Shown: piece after piece, positions 7,339-14,397 of the stretch
How positions within the stretch are numbered: the stretch's first letter is position 1
How the letters are laid out: every line of letters begins with the position of its first letter
NCBI GenBank assembly: GCA_964408185.1
Contig: CAYOYK010000058.1
Location: 1-14,569, forward strand
Source of the DNA: CAYOYK01 sp964408185
GTDB taxonomy: Bacteria > Bacillota > Clostridia > Christensenellales > Aristaeellaceae
Length of the DNA stretch: 14,569 bases
Reading direction: 5' to 3'
Notes under the pieces: generated by a model
Databases searched by the model: none
The model's input: only the letters and a program-made list of their open reading frames with translations
What the model was told of the DNA's origin: nothing
Position numbers and translations under genes: made by a program

Positions 7339-8715
7339 TCACTTTTTGTCAGCGCACACGTCCTCGCCGGGCAGACGCACGGTAAACGCGCTGCCCTTGC
7401 CCAGCGTGCTTTCCACGCCGATGCGGCCGCCGTGCGCCTTGACGATCCACTCCGCGATGGAAAGCCCAAGCCCGGTGCCGCTGCGGTCGCGCGCCGTGTC
7501 CACGCGGTAGAAGCGCTCAAACACAAACGGCAGCGCCTCCGCCGGAATGCCGATGCCGTCGTCCTCCACGCGCAGCACGGTATCGCCGCCGTCCGCCCAC
7601 GCGCGCAGGCGCACATGCCCGCCGCGCCTGCCGTACTTGACGGCATTCTCGGCAAGGTTGAGCAAAAGCTGCGTCGTCAGGCTCTGGTCGGCATAGAGTG
7701 TCAGGCCCTCCGGCACGTCCGCGCGGAGCGTGATATCGGCCTCCTTCAGCTTGTCGGCGAGGCTTCCGGCCACGCCCTCGCATACGTCGCGGACGGACAG
7801 CGTCTCCTTGCACAGCGCGTAGCGGCCCTCCTGCCCGCGCGTGATCGTGAGCAGCTGCCCGATGATCTGCTGCATGCGGTCGCACTCGGTCAGCATGGTT
7901 TGCAGCGAGGCCCTCTGCTCCGCGGTCAGGCCGTCCTCGGCCAGCAGGCCCTCCGCGTAGGCGCGCAGCACGGCCACGGGGGTGCGCAGCTCGTGCGACG
8001 CGTCGGAGGTAAACCGCTGCTCGCGCTTGAAGGCGGTCTCCACGCTGGTCAGCATGGCGTTGAGGGTATCGGTCAGCTCGCCCAGCTCGTCGCGGGCGGG
8101 CGCGGCCGGGATGCGCGCGGACAGGTCGCCCCGCGCGATGCTCCCGGCGCTGCGGATGATTTGCCCAACGGGCCGCAGCGACCGCTTGGCGATCCAATAC
8201 CCGCCGCAGACGGCCGCCAGCAGCGCCAGCGGCACGCCCAGCAGGAACACCAGCCGCAGCGTGGCCAGCACGCGGTCGCCCTGCGCGCAGGAGGAGGCCA
8301 CGCGCACGCGCAGCGAAAAATGGTCCACCTGCACCAGCTCCGAGTCCAGCAGCAGCCAGCGCTCGCTGCCGCCCTGCACATAGCGGAACTCGCCCGGCAG
8401 AACCGGGGTCTGATCAAACAGCGTGATATCCGTGCCGTAGCAGGTCAGCTCGCTGCCGTTCTCCTCTGTGATGATGTACACGCTGTCGGACCGGATGGGC
8501 ACCTCGTCCTCGAACGTCAGCATGCCGTTCTCGTTTTCGATTTGGGCGACAAGCTGCTCCAGCGACAGCCTCGTTTCCCGCTCCAGCATCGCCTCCAGCA
8601 CGGCGGCGGTCATCCCGTACACGGCGCAGGCGAACGCGGCCAGCACAAGGAAGGTAAGGGCCGAATACCAAAGCGTCATCCTGCCGCGCAGCGTCATGGT
8701 CTTGCGCACGCTCAT
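7339..8715 (-). CDS. Sensor histidine kinase, HAMP type
   Basis: This membrane sensor kinase of 458 residues is the partner of the response regulator just upstream. There are two membrane helices (about 15-38 and 152-174) around an extracytoplasmic sensor domain of roughly 110 residues that I cannot assign. A HAMP linker follows (about 175-228). The H-box FTSDASHELRTPVAVL has the phosphorylated H241. The N-box is LAENAVKYG (N357), the G1 box DDGIGIP (385-391), the F-box FERFYRVD (399-406) and the G2 box GTGLGLSI (413-420). All key residues are present, so it should be active. Its ATG overlaps the regulator stop (ATGA, 8712-8715). The signal sensed cannot be read from the sequence. Confidence 0.95.
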   Translation of the reverse strand: MSVRKTMTLRGRMTLWYSALTFLVLAAFACAVYGMTAAVLEAMLERETRLSLEQLVAQIENENGMLTFEDEVPIRSDSVYIITEENGSELTCYGTDITLFDQTPVLPGEFRYVQGGSERWLLLDSELVQVDHFSLRVRVASSCAQGDRVLATLRLVFLLGVPLALLAAVCGGYWIAKRSLRPVGQIIRSAGSIARGDLSARIPAAPARDELGELTDTLNAMLTSVETAFKREQRFTSDASHELRTPVAVLRAYAEGLLAEDGLTAEQRASLQTMLTECDRMQQIIGQLLTITRGQEGRYALCKETLSVRDVCEGVAGSLADKLKEADITLRADVPEGLTLYADQSLTTQLLLNLAENAVKYGRRGGHVRLRAWADGGDTVLRVEDDGIGIPAEALPFVFERFYRVDTARDRSGTGLGLSIAEWIVKAHGGRIGVESTLGKGSAFTVRLPGEDVCADKK

Positions 8716-9386
8716 CCCTCCGCGCGCAGCACGTAGCCCAAGCCGCGCACCGTGTGCAGCAGCTTAGGCTCCGTTCCGCTTTCTATTTTGCCGCGCAGGT
8801 AGCGCACGTACACGTCCACGAGGTTGCTCTCGAAGCTGCACTCGTAATTCCACACATGGTCGGCGATTTGGTCGCGCGTGAGCACCTGCCCCGCGTTGCG
8901 CAAAAAGTACTCCAGCAGCGCGTATTCCTTGGCGGTCAGGCTGACGGCGCGGCCCCCGCGCGTTACGGCGCGCGCGACGGTATCCATTTGCAGGTCGCCC
9001 AGCGAGAGCACGGGCGAGCGGTCGGGCGCGCGCTTGCGCAGCAGCGCCCGCACGCGGGCGGAAAGCTCGTCAAAGGCAAAGGGCTTTATCAGGTAATCGT
9101 CCGCGCCGAGATCAAGCCCCTTTACGCGGTCGGCCACGCTGTCCTTGGCCGTGAGCAGCAGCACGGCGCTGGGGCACCGCGTTTCGCGCAGGCGGTGCAG
9201 CAGCTCCAGCCCGCTCATGCCGGGCAGCATGATATCCAAAATCAGGCCGTCGTACGCAACGGACTTGGCGTATTCCAGCCCGTCGGGGCCGTTATCGCAC
9301 GCGTCCACCGCGTAGCCCTCGGCCGACAGGCGCTTTTGCAGGATGGCCCGCAGCGCGTCGTCATCCTCCACAATCAAAAGCCGCAC
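8712..9386 (-). CDS. OmpR/PhoB-family response regulator
   Basis: This 224-residue DNA-binding response regulator has a receiver domain (1-115) with acidic pocket EDD (7-9), phospho-acceptor D51 in LILDIMLPG, T79 and K101 (LIKPF). A winged-helix effector domain (about 125-222) follows, with SLTAKEYALLEYFL and the C-terminal HTVRGLGYVL typical of OmpR/PhoB. The start is a GTG at 9386, with GGGGAGG 7 nt upstream. It forms an operon with the downstream sensor kinase. The gene diverges from the phosphodiester glycosidase gene across 158 bp, so that gene is a natural candidate target, but no regulator-binding direct repeat is obvious there. Confidence 0.95.
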   Translation of the reverse strand: MRLLIVEDDDALRAILQKRLSAEGYAVDACDNGPDGLEYAKSVAYDGLILDIMLPGMSGLELLHRLRETRCPSAVLLLTAKDSVADRVKGLDLGADDYLIKPFAFDELSARVRALLRKRAPDRSPVLSLGDLQMDTVARAVTRGGRAVSLTAKEYALLEYFLRNAGQVLTRDQIADHVWNYECSFESNLVDVYVRYLRGKIESGTEPKLLHTVRGLGYVLRAEG

Positions 9387-9410
9387 AGACCCGCCTCCCC
9401 TCGTTTCCTT

Positions 9411-9425
9411 ATCATAATCATAGCA
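9411..9425 (-). promoter_or_regulatory. Extended -10 promoter of the two-component operon
   Basis: On the minus strand TGC-TATGAT (9417-9425) is an extended -10 element, and a second TATGAT follows directly at 9411-9416. No good -35 is visible at 16-18 bp. It would give a short leader of about 20 nt before the GTG start at 9386. Confidence 0.45.
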
Positions 9426-9490
9426 CGCCCGGATGAGAAACAGATGAAGGAAAACATTGTTTTGCCTTTCATGCTCCTCTCATTTTGGGC

Positions 9491-9499
9491 TGATATGCT
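9491..9499 (+). promoter_or_regulatory. Possible extended -10 promoter of the glycosidase gene
   Basis: TGA-TATGCT forms an extended -10 element (4 of 6 matches in the hexamer plus the TG). There is no good -35 upstream, which would fit an activator-dependent promoter. It lies about 45 bp upstream of the ATG at 9545. Confidence 0.3.
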
Positions 9500-9544
9500 C
9501 GTATCGTCCTCCACCGGGGGACAAAACCGCATGGGAGGTGCCTT

Positions 9545-10351
9545 ATGAAAAGATTTTTCGCTTTTGCCCTGACGGCCCTGCTGCTGCTCGCGCAGTCCTC
9601 CGCGCTCGCGTGGGACGAGCCCTGCTTTGGCGGCGCGGCAGACTGGCAGTATCAGGACGAGACGCGCGCCATCGCCATCCAAAAAGTGTCCGAGAACGGC
9701 GTAACGTGGTTTGTGGCGGATGTGCAGCTTGCGGACGCGGGCGGCTTCCGCACGGCGCTGGCGGACGGCGTCGCGCCGGTATCGCAGCTTGCGGCGCAGG
9801 CCGGCGCGGTGCTGGCGATCAACGGCGACGATTACGGCACGCACAAGTACGGCGTCATCATCCGGGAGGGCAAGCTGCTGCGCGCGCACGATACCACCCG
9901 CAACCAGCTGGTCGTGGCCGCGAACGGGGATCTGTCCGTACGCGTGGACCGCAAGGGCGAGGATTACAACGCGCTGGGCCGACAGCTTGTGGACGCCGGC
10001 GCGCGCCAGAGCTTTGAGTTTGGGCCGGAGCTGGTGCGGGACGGGCAGGCAGTGGAGTTCAGCTCCGCGTTTGACGTCATCTCCACCAAAGCGTCGCGCA
10101 GGGAGCCGCGCACGGCCGTGGGGCAGATCGGGCCGCTGCACTACATCCTCATTGTCGTGGACGGGCGGCAGGACGGCTACTCGGTGGGCATTTCCCTGCA
10201 AGAGCTTCAGCAGCTCTTCCTCCGCTACGGCACGCAGACCGCCATGAATCTGGATGGCGGCGGCTCCGCGGAGATGTGGTTCCAGGGCGAGATCATCAGC
10301 AGCCCCAGCGGCGGCGTGGAACGCTGCGTGTCCGATATCATCTGCTTTTGA
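9545..10351 (+). CDS. Secreted phosphodiester glycosidase (NAGPA domain)
   Basis: This 268-residue protein has a clear signal peptide (MKRFF, a hydrophobic core to about 18, then SSALA at 18-22 before W23), so it is exported. The rest resembles the NAGPA / phosphodiester glycosidase domain, named after the enzyme that uncovers mannose-6-phosphate by removing GlcNAc from a phosphodiester. Visible family marks are VLAINGDDYG (89-98), GVIIREGKLL (103-112), RTAVGQIG (189-196) and MNLDGGGSAEM (234-244). In bacteria these proteins act on cell-wall or exopolysaccharide glycosyl phosphodiesters. GGGAGG lies 6 nt before the ATG. It is followed after 12 bp by a small membrane protein. The exact substrate is unknown. 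Confidence 0.85.
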   Translation: MKRFFAFALTALLLLAQSSALAWDEPCFGGAADWQYQDETRAIAIQKVSENGVTWFVADVQLADAGGFRTALADGVAPVSQLAAQAGAVLAINGDDYGTHKYGVIIREGKLLRAHDTTRNQLVVAANGDLSVRVDRKGEDYNALGRQLVDAGARQSFEFGPELVRDGQAVEFSSAFDVISTKASRREPRTAVGQIGPLHYILIVVDGRQDGYSVGISLQELQQLFLRYGTQTAMNLDGGGSAEMWFQGEIISSPSGGVERCVSDIICF

Positions 10352-10363
10352 GGAGGGACGGCC

Positions 10364-10615
10364 GTGATGGGAAAGCTGCTGTGCAAGCGGGGGCTTACGG
10401 GCTTCGCGGTAGGGATCGCGCTCAACGAGGCCGTCGCGCTGGCCGCGAGCTGGGCGCTGCATCTGGGCTACTACATGCCCTGCCTCGCCTCCCTGCCGGA
10501 GCGCGTCGGCGGCGAGATCAACGCCGTCGTGCTGCAAATGCTTCTTTTCGGGCTGCTGGGCGCTGGCGTATCGGTCGCGTGGACGCTCCTGCGCAGGCGC
10601 GCGGCGCGGGGCTGA
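10364..10615 (+). CDS. Small DUF3021-like membrane protein, probably truncated
   Basis: This 83-residue protein has two predicted membrane helices (about 11-33 and 52-75) and a short basic tail, LLRRRAARG. The KRGLTGFAVGIA start and the GGEINAVVLQMLLFGLLGAG segment resemble the N-terminal half of DUF3021 membrane proteins, which are usually longer, with about four helices, and often sit beside a LytTR regulator. No LytTR gene is present. AGGAGGG lies 6 nt before a GTG at 10364 and 9 nt before an ATG at 10367; either could be the start. It shares an operon with the glycosidase and ends 10 bp from the convergent asparaginase. The DUF3021 assignment is from memory of the pattern, not a search. 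Confidence 0.6.
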   Translation: MMGKLLCKRGLTGFAVGIALNEAVALAASWALHLGYYMPCLASLPERVGGEINAVVLQMLLFGLLGAGVSVAWTLLRRRAARG

Positions 10616-10625
10616 GCCGCCCCGC
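10606..10625. terminator. Shared hairpin between convergent genes
   Basis: A 7 bp stem (GCGGGGC with GCCCCGC) encloses a 6 nt loop that begins with the TGA stop of the small membrane protein. The right arm abuts the TAG stop of the asparaginase. It can act on both converging transcripts. There is no T-run on either strand. Confidence 0.5.
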
Positions 10626-11597
10626 CTACGCGCGGTATTCCCCGGCGACGCACGCGTCCATCAGCGCGTCGGGGTCGGGCTGGGCGAGGGCCCACATCAG
10701 CTTGGTTACGGCGGCCTCGGTGGTCATATCCCGACCGTTGTGGATGCGCGCGGCGCGCACGCCCTTGCCGACCTCATACACCGTGGGGTCGGCTTTGTCG
10801 TTCAGGCATTGGCTCACCACCACGATGCGCACGCCGGCCTCGCACAGGGCGCGCAGGGCTTCCACCAAATTGCGGCGCACATAGTGCAGCCCGCCCAGCC
10901 CAAAGGCCTCGATGACCAGCCCGCGATAGCCGTCCTCGCGGGCAAAGCGCAGCACGTCCGGGCTGGTGCCGGGGATGAGCTTGAGCAGCAGCACCCGCGT
11001 CTCGATGTCCGGGCGCAGGCGGTACTCGTCCGCGCGCGGCTGAGGATGCTCGACGTGCAGCCCCTCCGCGTCAAAAAAGCCCGCGGCCGGCGCGTTGATG
11101 CTCTCAAACGCGTCGAGGGCCGTTGTGTGCGTTTTGACGGCGCGCACGCCGCTGATCAGCTTGCGGTCGAAGCACACGTACACGCCGGGAACGCCGCTGG
11201 CCGCCGCCGCGAGGGCGCGGCGCAGGTTTTGGCGCGCGTCGGTCAGCGCGTCGCCCATGGGGAGCTGGCTGCCCGTCAGGATGACGGGCTTGGACAGGCC
11301 CGCCAGCATGTAGCTCAGCGCCGAGGCCGTGTACGCCATGGTATCGGTGCCGTGGGTGATGACGACGCCGTCGCAGTCGCGCAGGGCCGCGTCGCAGCGG
11401 CGGGCAAGCTCGCTCCATTCCTCCGGCTGCAAGTTGCTGCTGTCCATGCGGAACACATCCGCGCAGACGACGGTATAGGGCAGCGCGCCGCCCAGCGCGG
11501 CAAGCAGCTGCTCCGCGCCCAGCGTGGGGACAAGGCCGTCCGGGGACGGCGTGCAGGCGATGGTGCCGCCCGTGGCCAGCAGGGCGATGCGTTTCAT
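10626..11597 (-). CDS. ansA: Type I L-asparaginase
   Basis: This asparaginase of 323 residues hydrolyses L-asparagine to aspartate and ammonia. Without a signal peptide it should be the cytoplasmic, type I enzyme. The first nucleophile loop is LLATGGTIA (T12), DSSNLQPEEW is at 52-61, and the second catalytic segment THGTDTMAYT at 81-90 holds the T84-D85 pair. LTGSQLPMGD (108-116 region) follows, and KTHTTALDAF further on matches the family Lys site. The ATG at 11597 is chosen over an upstream open frame to 11723 because the protein aligns from MKRIALLATGG and GGGAGG lies 8 nt before it. It diverges from the MFS gene across 146 bp and converges on the DUF3021-like gene. No clear promoter is visible for it. 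Confidence 0.94.
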   Translation of the reverse strand: MKRIALLATGGTIACTPSPDGLVPTLGAEQLLAALGGALPYTVVCADVFRMDSSNLQPEEWSELARRCDAALRDCDGVVITHGTDTMAYTASALSYMLAGLSKPVILTGSQLPMGDALTDARQNLRRALAAAASGVPGVYVCFDRKLISGVRAVKTHTTALDAFESINAPAAGFFDAEGLHVEHPQPRADEYRLRPDIETRVLLLKLIPGTSPDVLRFAREDGYRGLVIEAFGLGGLHYVRRNLVEALRALCEAGVRIVVVSQCLNDKADPTVYEVGKGVRAARIHNGRDMTTEAAVTKLMWALAQPDPDALMDACVAGEYRA

Positions 11598-11680
11598 GCC
11601 AATGACCTCCCGTGTCGAATTGCGGATATGCTTCGCCGCGAGGGTGCGGTTTTCCTTGCGGCGGCGCGGTTTTTTCGGCT

Positions 11681-11709
11681 TTGACAGGGCGCGCGTTTTC
11701 GCGTATAAT
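11681..11709 (+). promoter_or_regulatory. Consensus sigma-A promoter of the MFS transporter gene
   Basis: A perfect TTGACA (11681-11686), a 17 bp spacer and a perfect TATAAT (11704-11709) lie about 35 bp upstream of the ATG at 11744. The spacer contains CGCG-TTTT-CGCG. A direct repeat CGCGTAT occurs at 11700-11706 and 11712-11718, across the -10 and the start point. This suggests strong constitutive expression unless a repressor binds there. Confidence 0.92.
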
Positions 11710-11743
11710 AACGCGTATCGCAATGGAAGCGGAGGAAAATGGA

Positions 11744-13375
11744 ATGAATCCCAAGCTGAATTACAAACGCACGTTTTTGGTCGGGCTGGCTTTTCTCTCC
11801 ATTTGCGCCTTCTGGCAGCTCTACGACAACGTAGTGCCCAAGGTGCTCATGAACACCTACCACATCCCGGATAGCGTCGCCGGGTACATCATGGCGCTGG
11901 ATAACGTGCTGGCGGTGTTCCTGCTGCCGATCTTCGGCATGCTGAGCGATAAGTGCAGCTTCCGGCTCGGCCGGCGCACGCCGTTTATCATCGTGGGCAC
12001 GGCGCTGGCAGTGTGCCTGATGATCGTGCTGTCCGCGGTCATCAAGGGCGGCACGTTTGCGGCCTTTATGGTCGTGCTGGCGCTGCTGCTCATCGCCATG
12101 GGCCTGTACCGTTCGCCCGCCGTGGCGCTGATGCCGGACGTTACGCCCAAGCCCCTGCGCAGCAAGGCCAACGCGGTCATCAACCTGATGGGCGCGCTGG
12201 GCGGCGTGTTTACGCTGGGCGTGACGAGCGTGCTGGTCAAAAAGGCCGCCGACGGCTCCGAGGATTACTCGTACCTGTTTTACGCGGTCGCGTTTTTGAT
12301 GGCGGTGGCGGTGGTGGTGCTTGTGCTCACCGTCCGCGAGCGCAAGCTGGCCAAGGAGGTGGCCGACGCGGAGGCCGCCGAAGAGGGCGAGACCGACGCG
12401 CCCGTGGACGAGGCCGGCAAGCAGAAGCACGGCTTCGCGGCGCTGGCGCCCGATCTGCGCAAGAGCCTCATTTTGATCCTCTGCTCCGTGGCGCTGTGGT
12501 TTATGGGCTACAACGCCGTGACCAGCGCGTTCAGCAAATACGTGCAGGTGCAGTGGGGCATCGGCCTGAGCACTGCCTCGCTGTGCGTGATGATCGCCAC
12601 CGTGGCGGCTGTTATCAGCTACCTGCCGGTGGGCATGCTGGCCTCGCGCATCGGGCGCAAGCGCATGATCCAGATCGGCGTGTGCATCCTGGCGGTCGCG
12701 TTCCTCGCGGCCGGGCTGATGCCGGGCTTCGGCGCGCTGGGCGATAACGTATCGGACGAGGTTCAGGCGGCCCGCACCGCCGAGGAGGCCTATGCCGTGC
12801 AGGAGGCCCGCGTGGCCCGCGTGGACGAGCAAATCGCCCACTACAAGCTGGAACCGGAGGCGGTCGCCGCCAAGCAGCAGGAGCTCTGGCGCGCCCAGCT
12901 TACCGCCGAAAAGAAGGAGCTCGGCCTCGTCCCCACCGACGAGGAGCTTGCGCAGGCCGTGCAGCCGCTGCTCGCGGACGGCGCGTATAACGCGACCGCC
13001 GTCACACTGTACGAGGAGGCGGCGGGCCAGACGCTCTTTGGCGGCTACCGCGTGGTGATGATGGCGATCTTCGCGCTGGTGGGCATCGCGTGGGCGTTTA
13101 TCAACGTGAACAGCTATCCCATGGTGGTGGAGATCAGCAAGAGCTCGGATGTGGGCAAGTTTACCGGCTACTACTACACATTCAGCATGGCGGCGCAGAT
13201 CGTCACCCCGATACTGAGCGGCTACCTGCTGCAATACGTCGGCTACTGGACGCTGATGCCCTACGCGGCCCTGATGGTTGCGCTCAGCTTTGTGACCATC
13301 AGCCTCACCAAGCATGGCGACAGCAAGCCGGAAAAGCCAAAGAGCAAGCTGGAAGCCTTTGACGTGGACGACTAA
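11744..13375 (+). CDS. MFS transporter, sucrose/SLC45-like, with large loop insertion
   Basis: This 543-residue major facilitator transporter has twelve predicted membrane helices at about 11-32, 44-65, 80-100, 104-130, 143-164, 176-197, 241-262, 275-300, 308-327, 439-460, 472-497 and 503-521. FGMLSDKCSFRLGRRTPF (64-81) is the MFS loop 2-3 motif. FINVNSYPMVVEIS and GKFTGYYYTFSMAAQIVTPI recall the sucrose/maltose symporters of the SLC45-like group, so sugar uptake is likely but the substrate is unproven. Between helices 9 and 10 a charged segment of about 105 residues (328-434) is inserted, much longer than usual. The start has GGAGG 8 nt upstream; the frame is open upstream to 11612 but without a site. 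It precedes the GDPD gene by 10 bp. Confidence 0.9.
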   Translation: MNPKLNYKRTFLVGLAFLSICAFWQLYDNVVPKVLMNTYHIPDSVAGYIMALDNVLAVFLLPIFGMLSDKCSFRLGRRTPFIIVGTALAVCLMIVLSAVIKGGTFAAFMVVLALLLIAMGLYRSPAVALMPDVTPKPLRSKANAVINLMGALGGVFTLGVTSVLVKKAADGSEDYSYLFYAVAFLMAVAVVVLVLTVRERKLAKEVADAEAAEEGETDAPVDEAGKQKHGFAALAPDLRKSLILILCSVALWFMGYNAVTSAFSKYVQVQWGIGLSTASLCVMIATVAAVISYLPVGMLASRIGRKRMIQIGVCILAVAFLAAGLMPGFGALGDNVSDEVQAARTAEEAYAVQEARVARVDEQIAHYKLEPEAVAAKQQELWRAQLTAEKKELGLVPTDEELAQAVQPLLADGAYNATAVTLYEEAAGQTLFGGYRVVMMAIFALVGIAWAFINVNSYPMVVEISKSSDVGKFTGYYYTFSMAAQIVTPILSGYLLQYVGYWTLMPYAALMVALSFVTISLTKHGDSKPEKPKSKLEAFDVDD

Positions 13376-13385
13376 TTAACCGGAG

Positions 13386-14216
13386 ATGAGCAATATGGCT
13401 TGGTTTTGGTGGATCCTGATCGTGCTGGCGGCGCTGTGCGCGCTGTACCTGTATCTGATTGCGCCCGCGCTGCGCAGGCCGGACGCGGGCAAGCTGCTGG
13501 GCTGGCTTTACGCCCACCGCGGCCTGCACGACGGCAACAAAACGGTGCCGGAAAACAGCCTCGCGGCCTTCAAGCTGGCGGTCGAGCACGGCTACGGCAT
13601 GGAGCTGGATACCCAGCTTACCAAGGACGAGCAGGTGGTGGTCTGTCACGACAGCAACCTCAAGCGCGTGGCGGGCATGGACAAGCAGATCTACAACCTG
13701 ACGTATGACGAGCTGTGCCAAATCCCCCTGTGCGATGGCAGCCACGTGCCGCTTTTCAGCGACGTGCTGGCGCTGGTGGACGGCAAGACCCCGCTGATCG
13801 TAGAGGTGAAGCATTACGGCAAGGCCACCCACAACGCGGAGATGACGTGGAGCCTGCTAAAGGGCTACCAAGGCGCGTACTGCGTGGAGTCCTTCGCGCC
13901 GCAGGCGGTGTGGTACTTCCGCAGGCACGCGCCGCAGGTGGTGCGCGGGCAGCTTGCGTCGGGCGGGCGTTATCAGCCCGGCGAGCTGGGCCGCATCGAG
14001 CATTTCATTATGAAGTATCTGCTCCCCAACGTGGTTTCCCGGCCCCATTTTGTGGCATACTGCGCCGCGCAGGATCATAACCTCAGCATGACCCTGATGA
14101 AAAAGCTCTACCGACCGCTGCTGGCCGCATGGACGGTGCGCGATCAGGCGCTGATGGACCGCGTGCGCAAGGAGTACGATATGCCCATCTTCGAGCTCTT
14201 TACGCCCAAGGCGTAG
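13386..14216 (+). CDS. Membrane-anchored glycerophosphodiester phosphodiesterase
   Basis: This enzyme (276 residues from the first ATG) hydrolyses glycerophosphodiesters to glycerol-3-phosphate and an alcohol. An N-terminal membrane helix (about 5-27) anchors the catalytic domain. The GDPD marks are AHRGLHD (43-49, H44/R45), PENSLAAF (55-62, E56), MELDTQLTKDE (72-82, E73/D75), VCHD (86-89, H88) and IVEVKHY (138-144, E140/K142). All key residues are present. GGAG directly touches the ATG at 13386, whereas a second in-frame ATG at 13395 has 9 nt spacing and is the more likely start. It lies 10 bp after the MFS gene and should share its promoter. It may recycle phospholipid or wall-polymer head groups; no functional tie to the transporter is evident. 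Confidence 0.92.
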   Translation: MSNMAWFWWILIVLAALCALYLYLIAPALRRPDAGKLLGWLYAHRGLHDGNKTVPENSLAAFKLAVEHGYGMELDTQLTKDEQVVVCHDSNLKRVAGMDKQIYNLTYDELCQIPLCDGSHVPLFSDVLALVDGKTPLIVEVKHYGKATHNAEMTWSLLKGYQGAYCVESFAPQAVWYFRRHAPQVVRGQLASGGRYQPGELGRIEHFIMKYLLPNVVSRPHFVAYCAAQDHNLSMTLMKKLYRPLLAAWTVRDQALMDRVRKEYDMPIFELFTPKA

Positions 14217-14230
14217 GCGTTTTCCAGCCA

Positions 14231-14259
14231 TTGACAAGCGCCCGCCGGGCTAGTATAAT
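14231..14259 (+). promoter_or_regulatory. Consensus sigma-A promoter of greA
   Basis: A perfect TTGACA (14231-14236), a 17 bp spacer and a perfect TATAAT (14254-14259) begin 15 bp after the GDPD stop. The spacer contains a GCCC-GCC-GGGC inverted repeat (14240-14250). Transcription would start near 14266. Confidence 0.93.
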
Positions 14260-14265
14260 AGCCGA

Positions 14266-14397
14266 TGATATGGCGCATATTGCGCGTGGGTTGCACCGGG
14301 ACGGCCGAAGGGCCTGCCTCGGTGCGGCTCGTTATATTGGGCGATACACCCCGTTGGGGGCCCTCGCCGTATGGCAAAATGAAAGGAGACTGTCCCC
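14266..14397 (+). promoter_or_regulatory. Structured 5' leader of greA
   Basis: About 130 nt separate the predicted start point from the ATG, long for a housekeeping gene. Three hairpins can be drawn: GCGCA-TAT-TGCGC (14273-14285); GCACCG paired with CGGTGC (14293-14325) with an inner GGCC-GAAG-GGCC; and GGCGA paired with TCGCC (14340-14368) with an inner CCCC-GTT-GGGG. AGGAG lies at 14384-14388, 9 nt before the ATG. No T-run follows any hairpin, so transcription attenuation is not indicated. I do not recognise a known riboswitch class. Confidence 0.5.

Noticed and set aside
5277..10351. A capsule or glycan biosynthesis island formed by the dehydratase, two-component system and phosphodiester glycosidase
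   Set aside because: No glycosyltransferase, flippase, polymerase or chain-length gene is present, and the three parts lie on separate transcription units.
676..11597. A functional link between asnS and ansA (asparagine use)
   Set aside because: They lie about 9 kb apart in different transcription units with unrelated genes between; presence in the same window is not evidence of a shared system.
11594..13315. A 573-codon minus-strand frame opposite the MFS gene
   Set aside because: Its His/Gln/Arg-rich translation is a mirror of the transporter's codons; the plus-strand protein has clear membrane helices and a consensus promoter.
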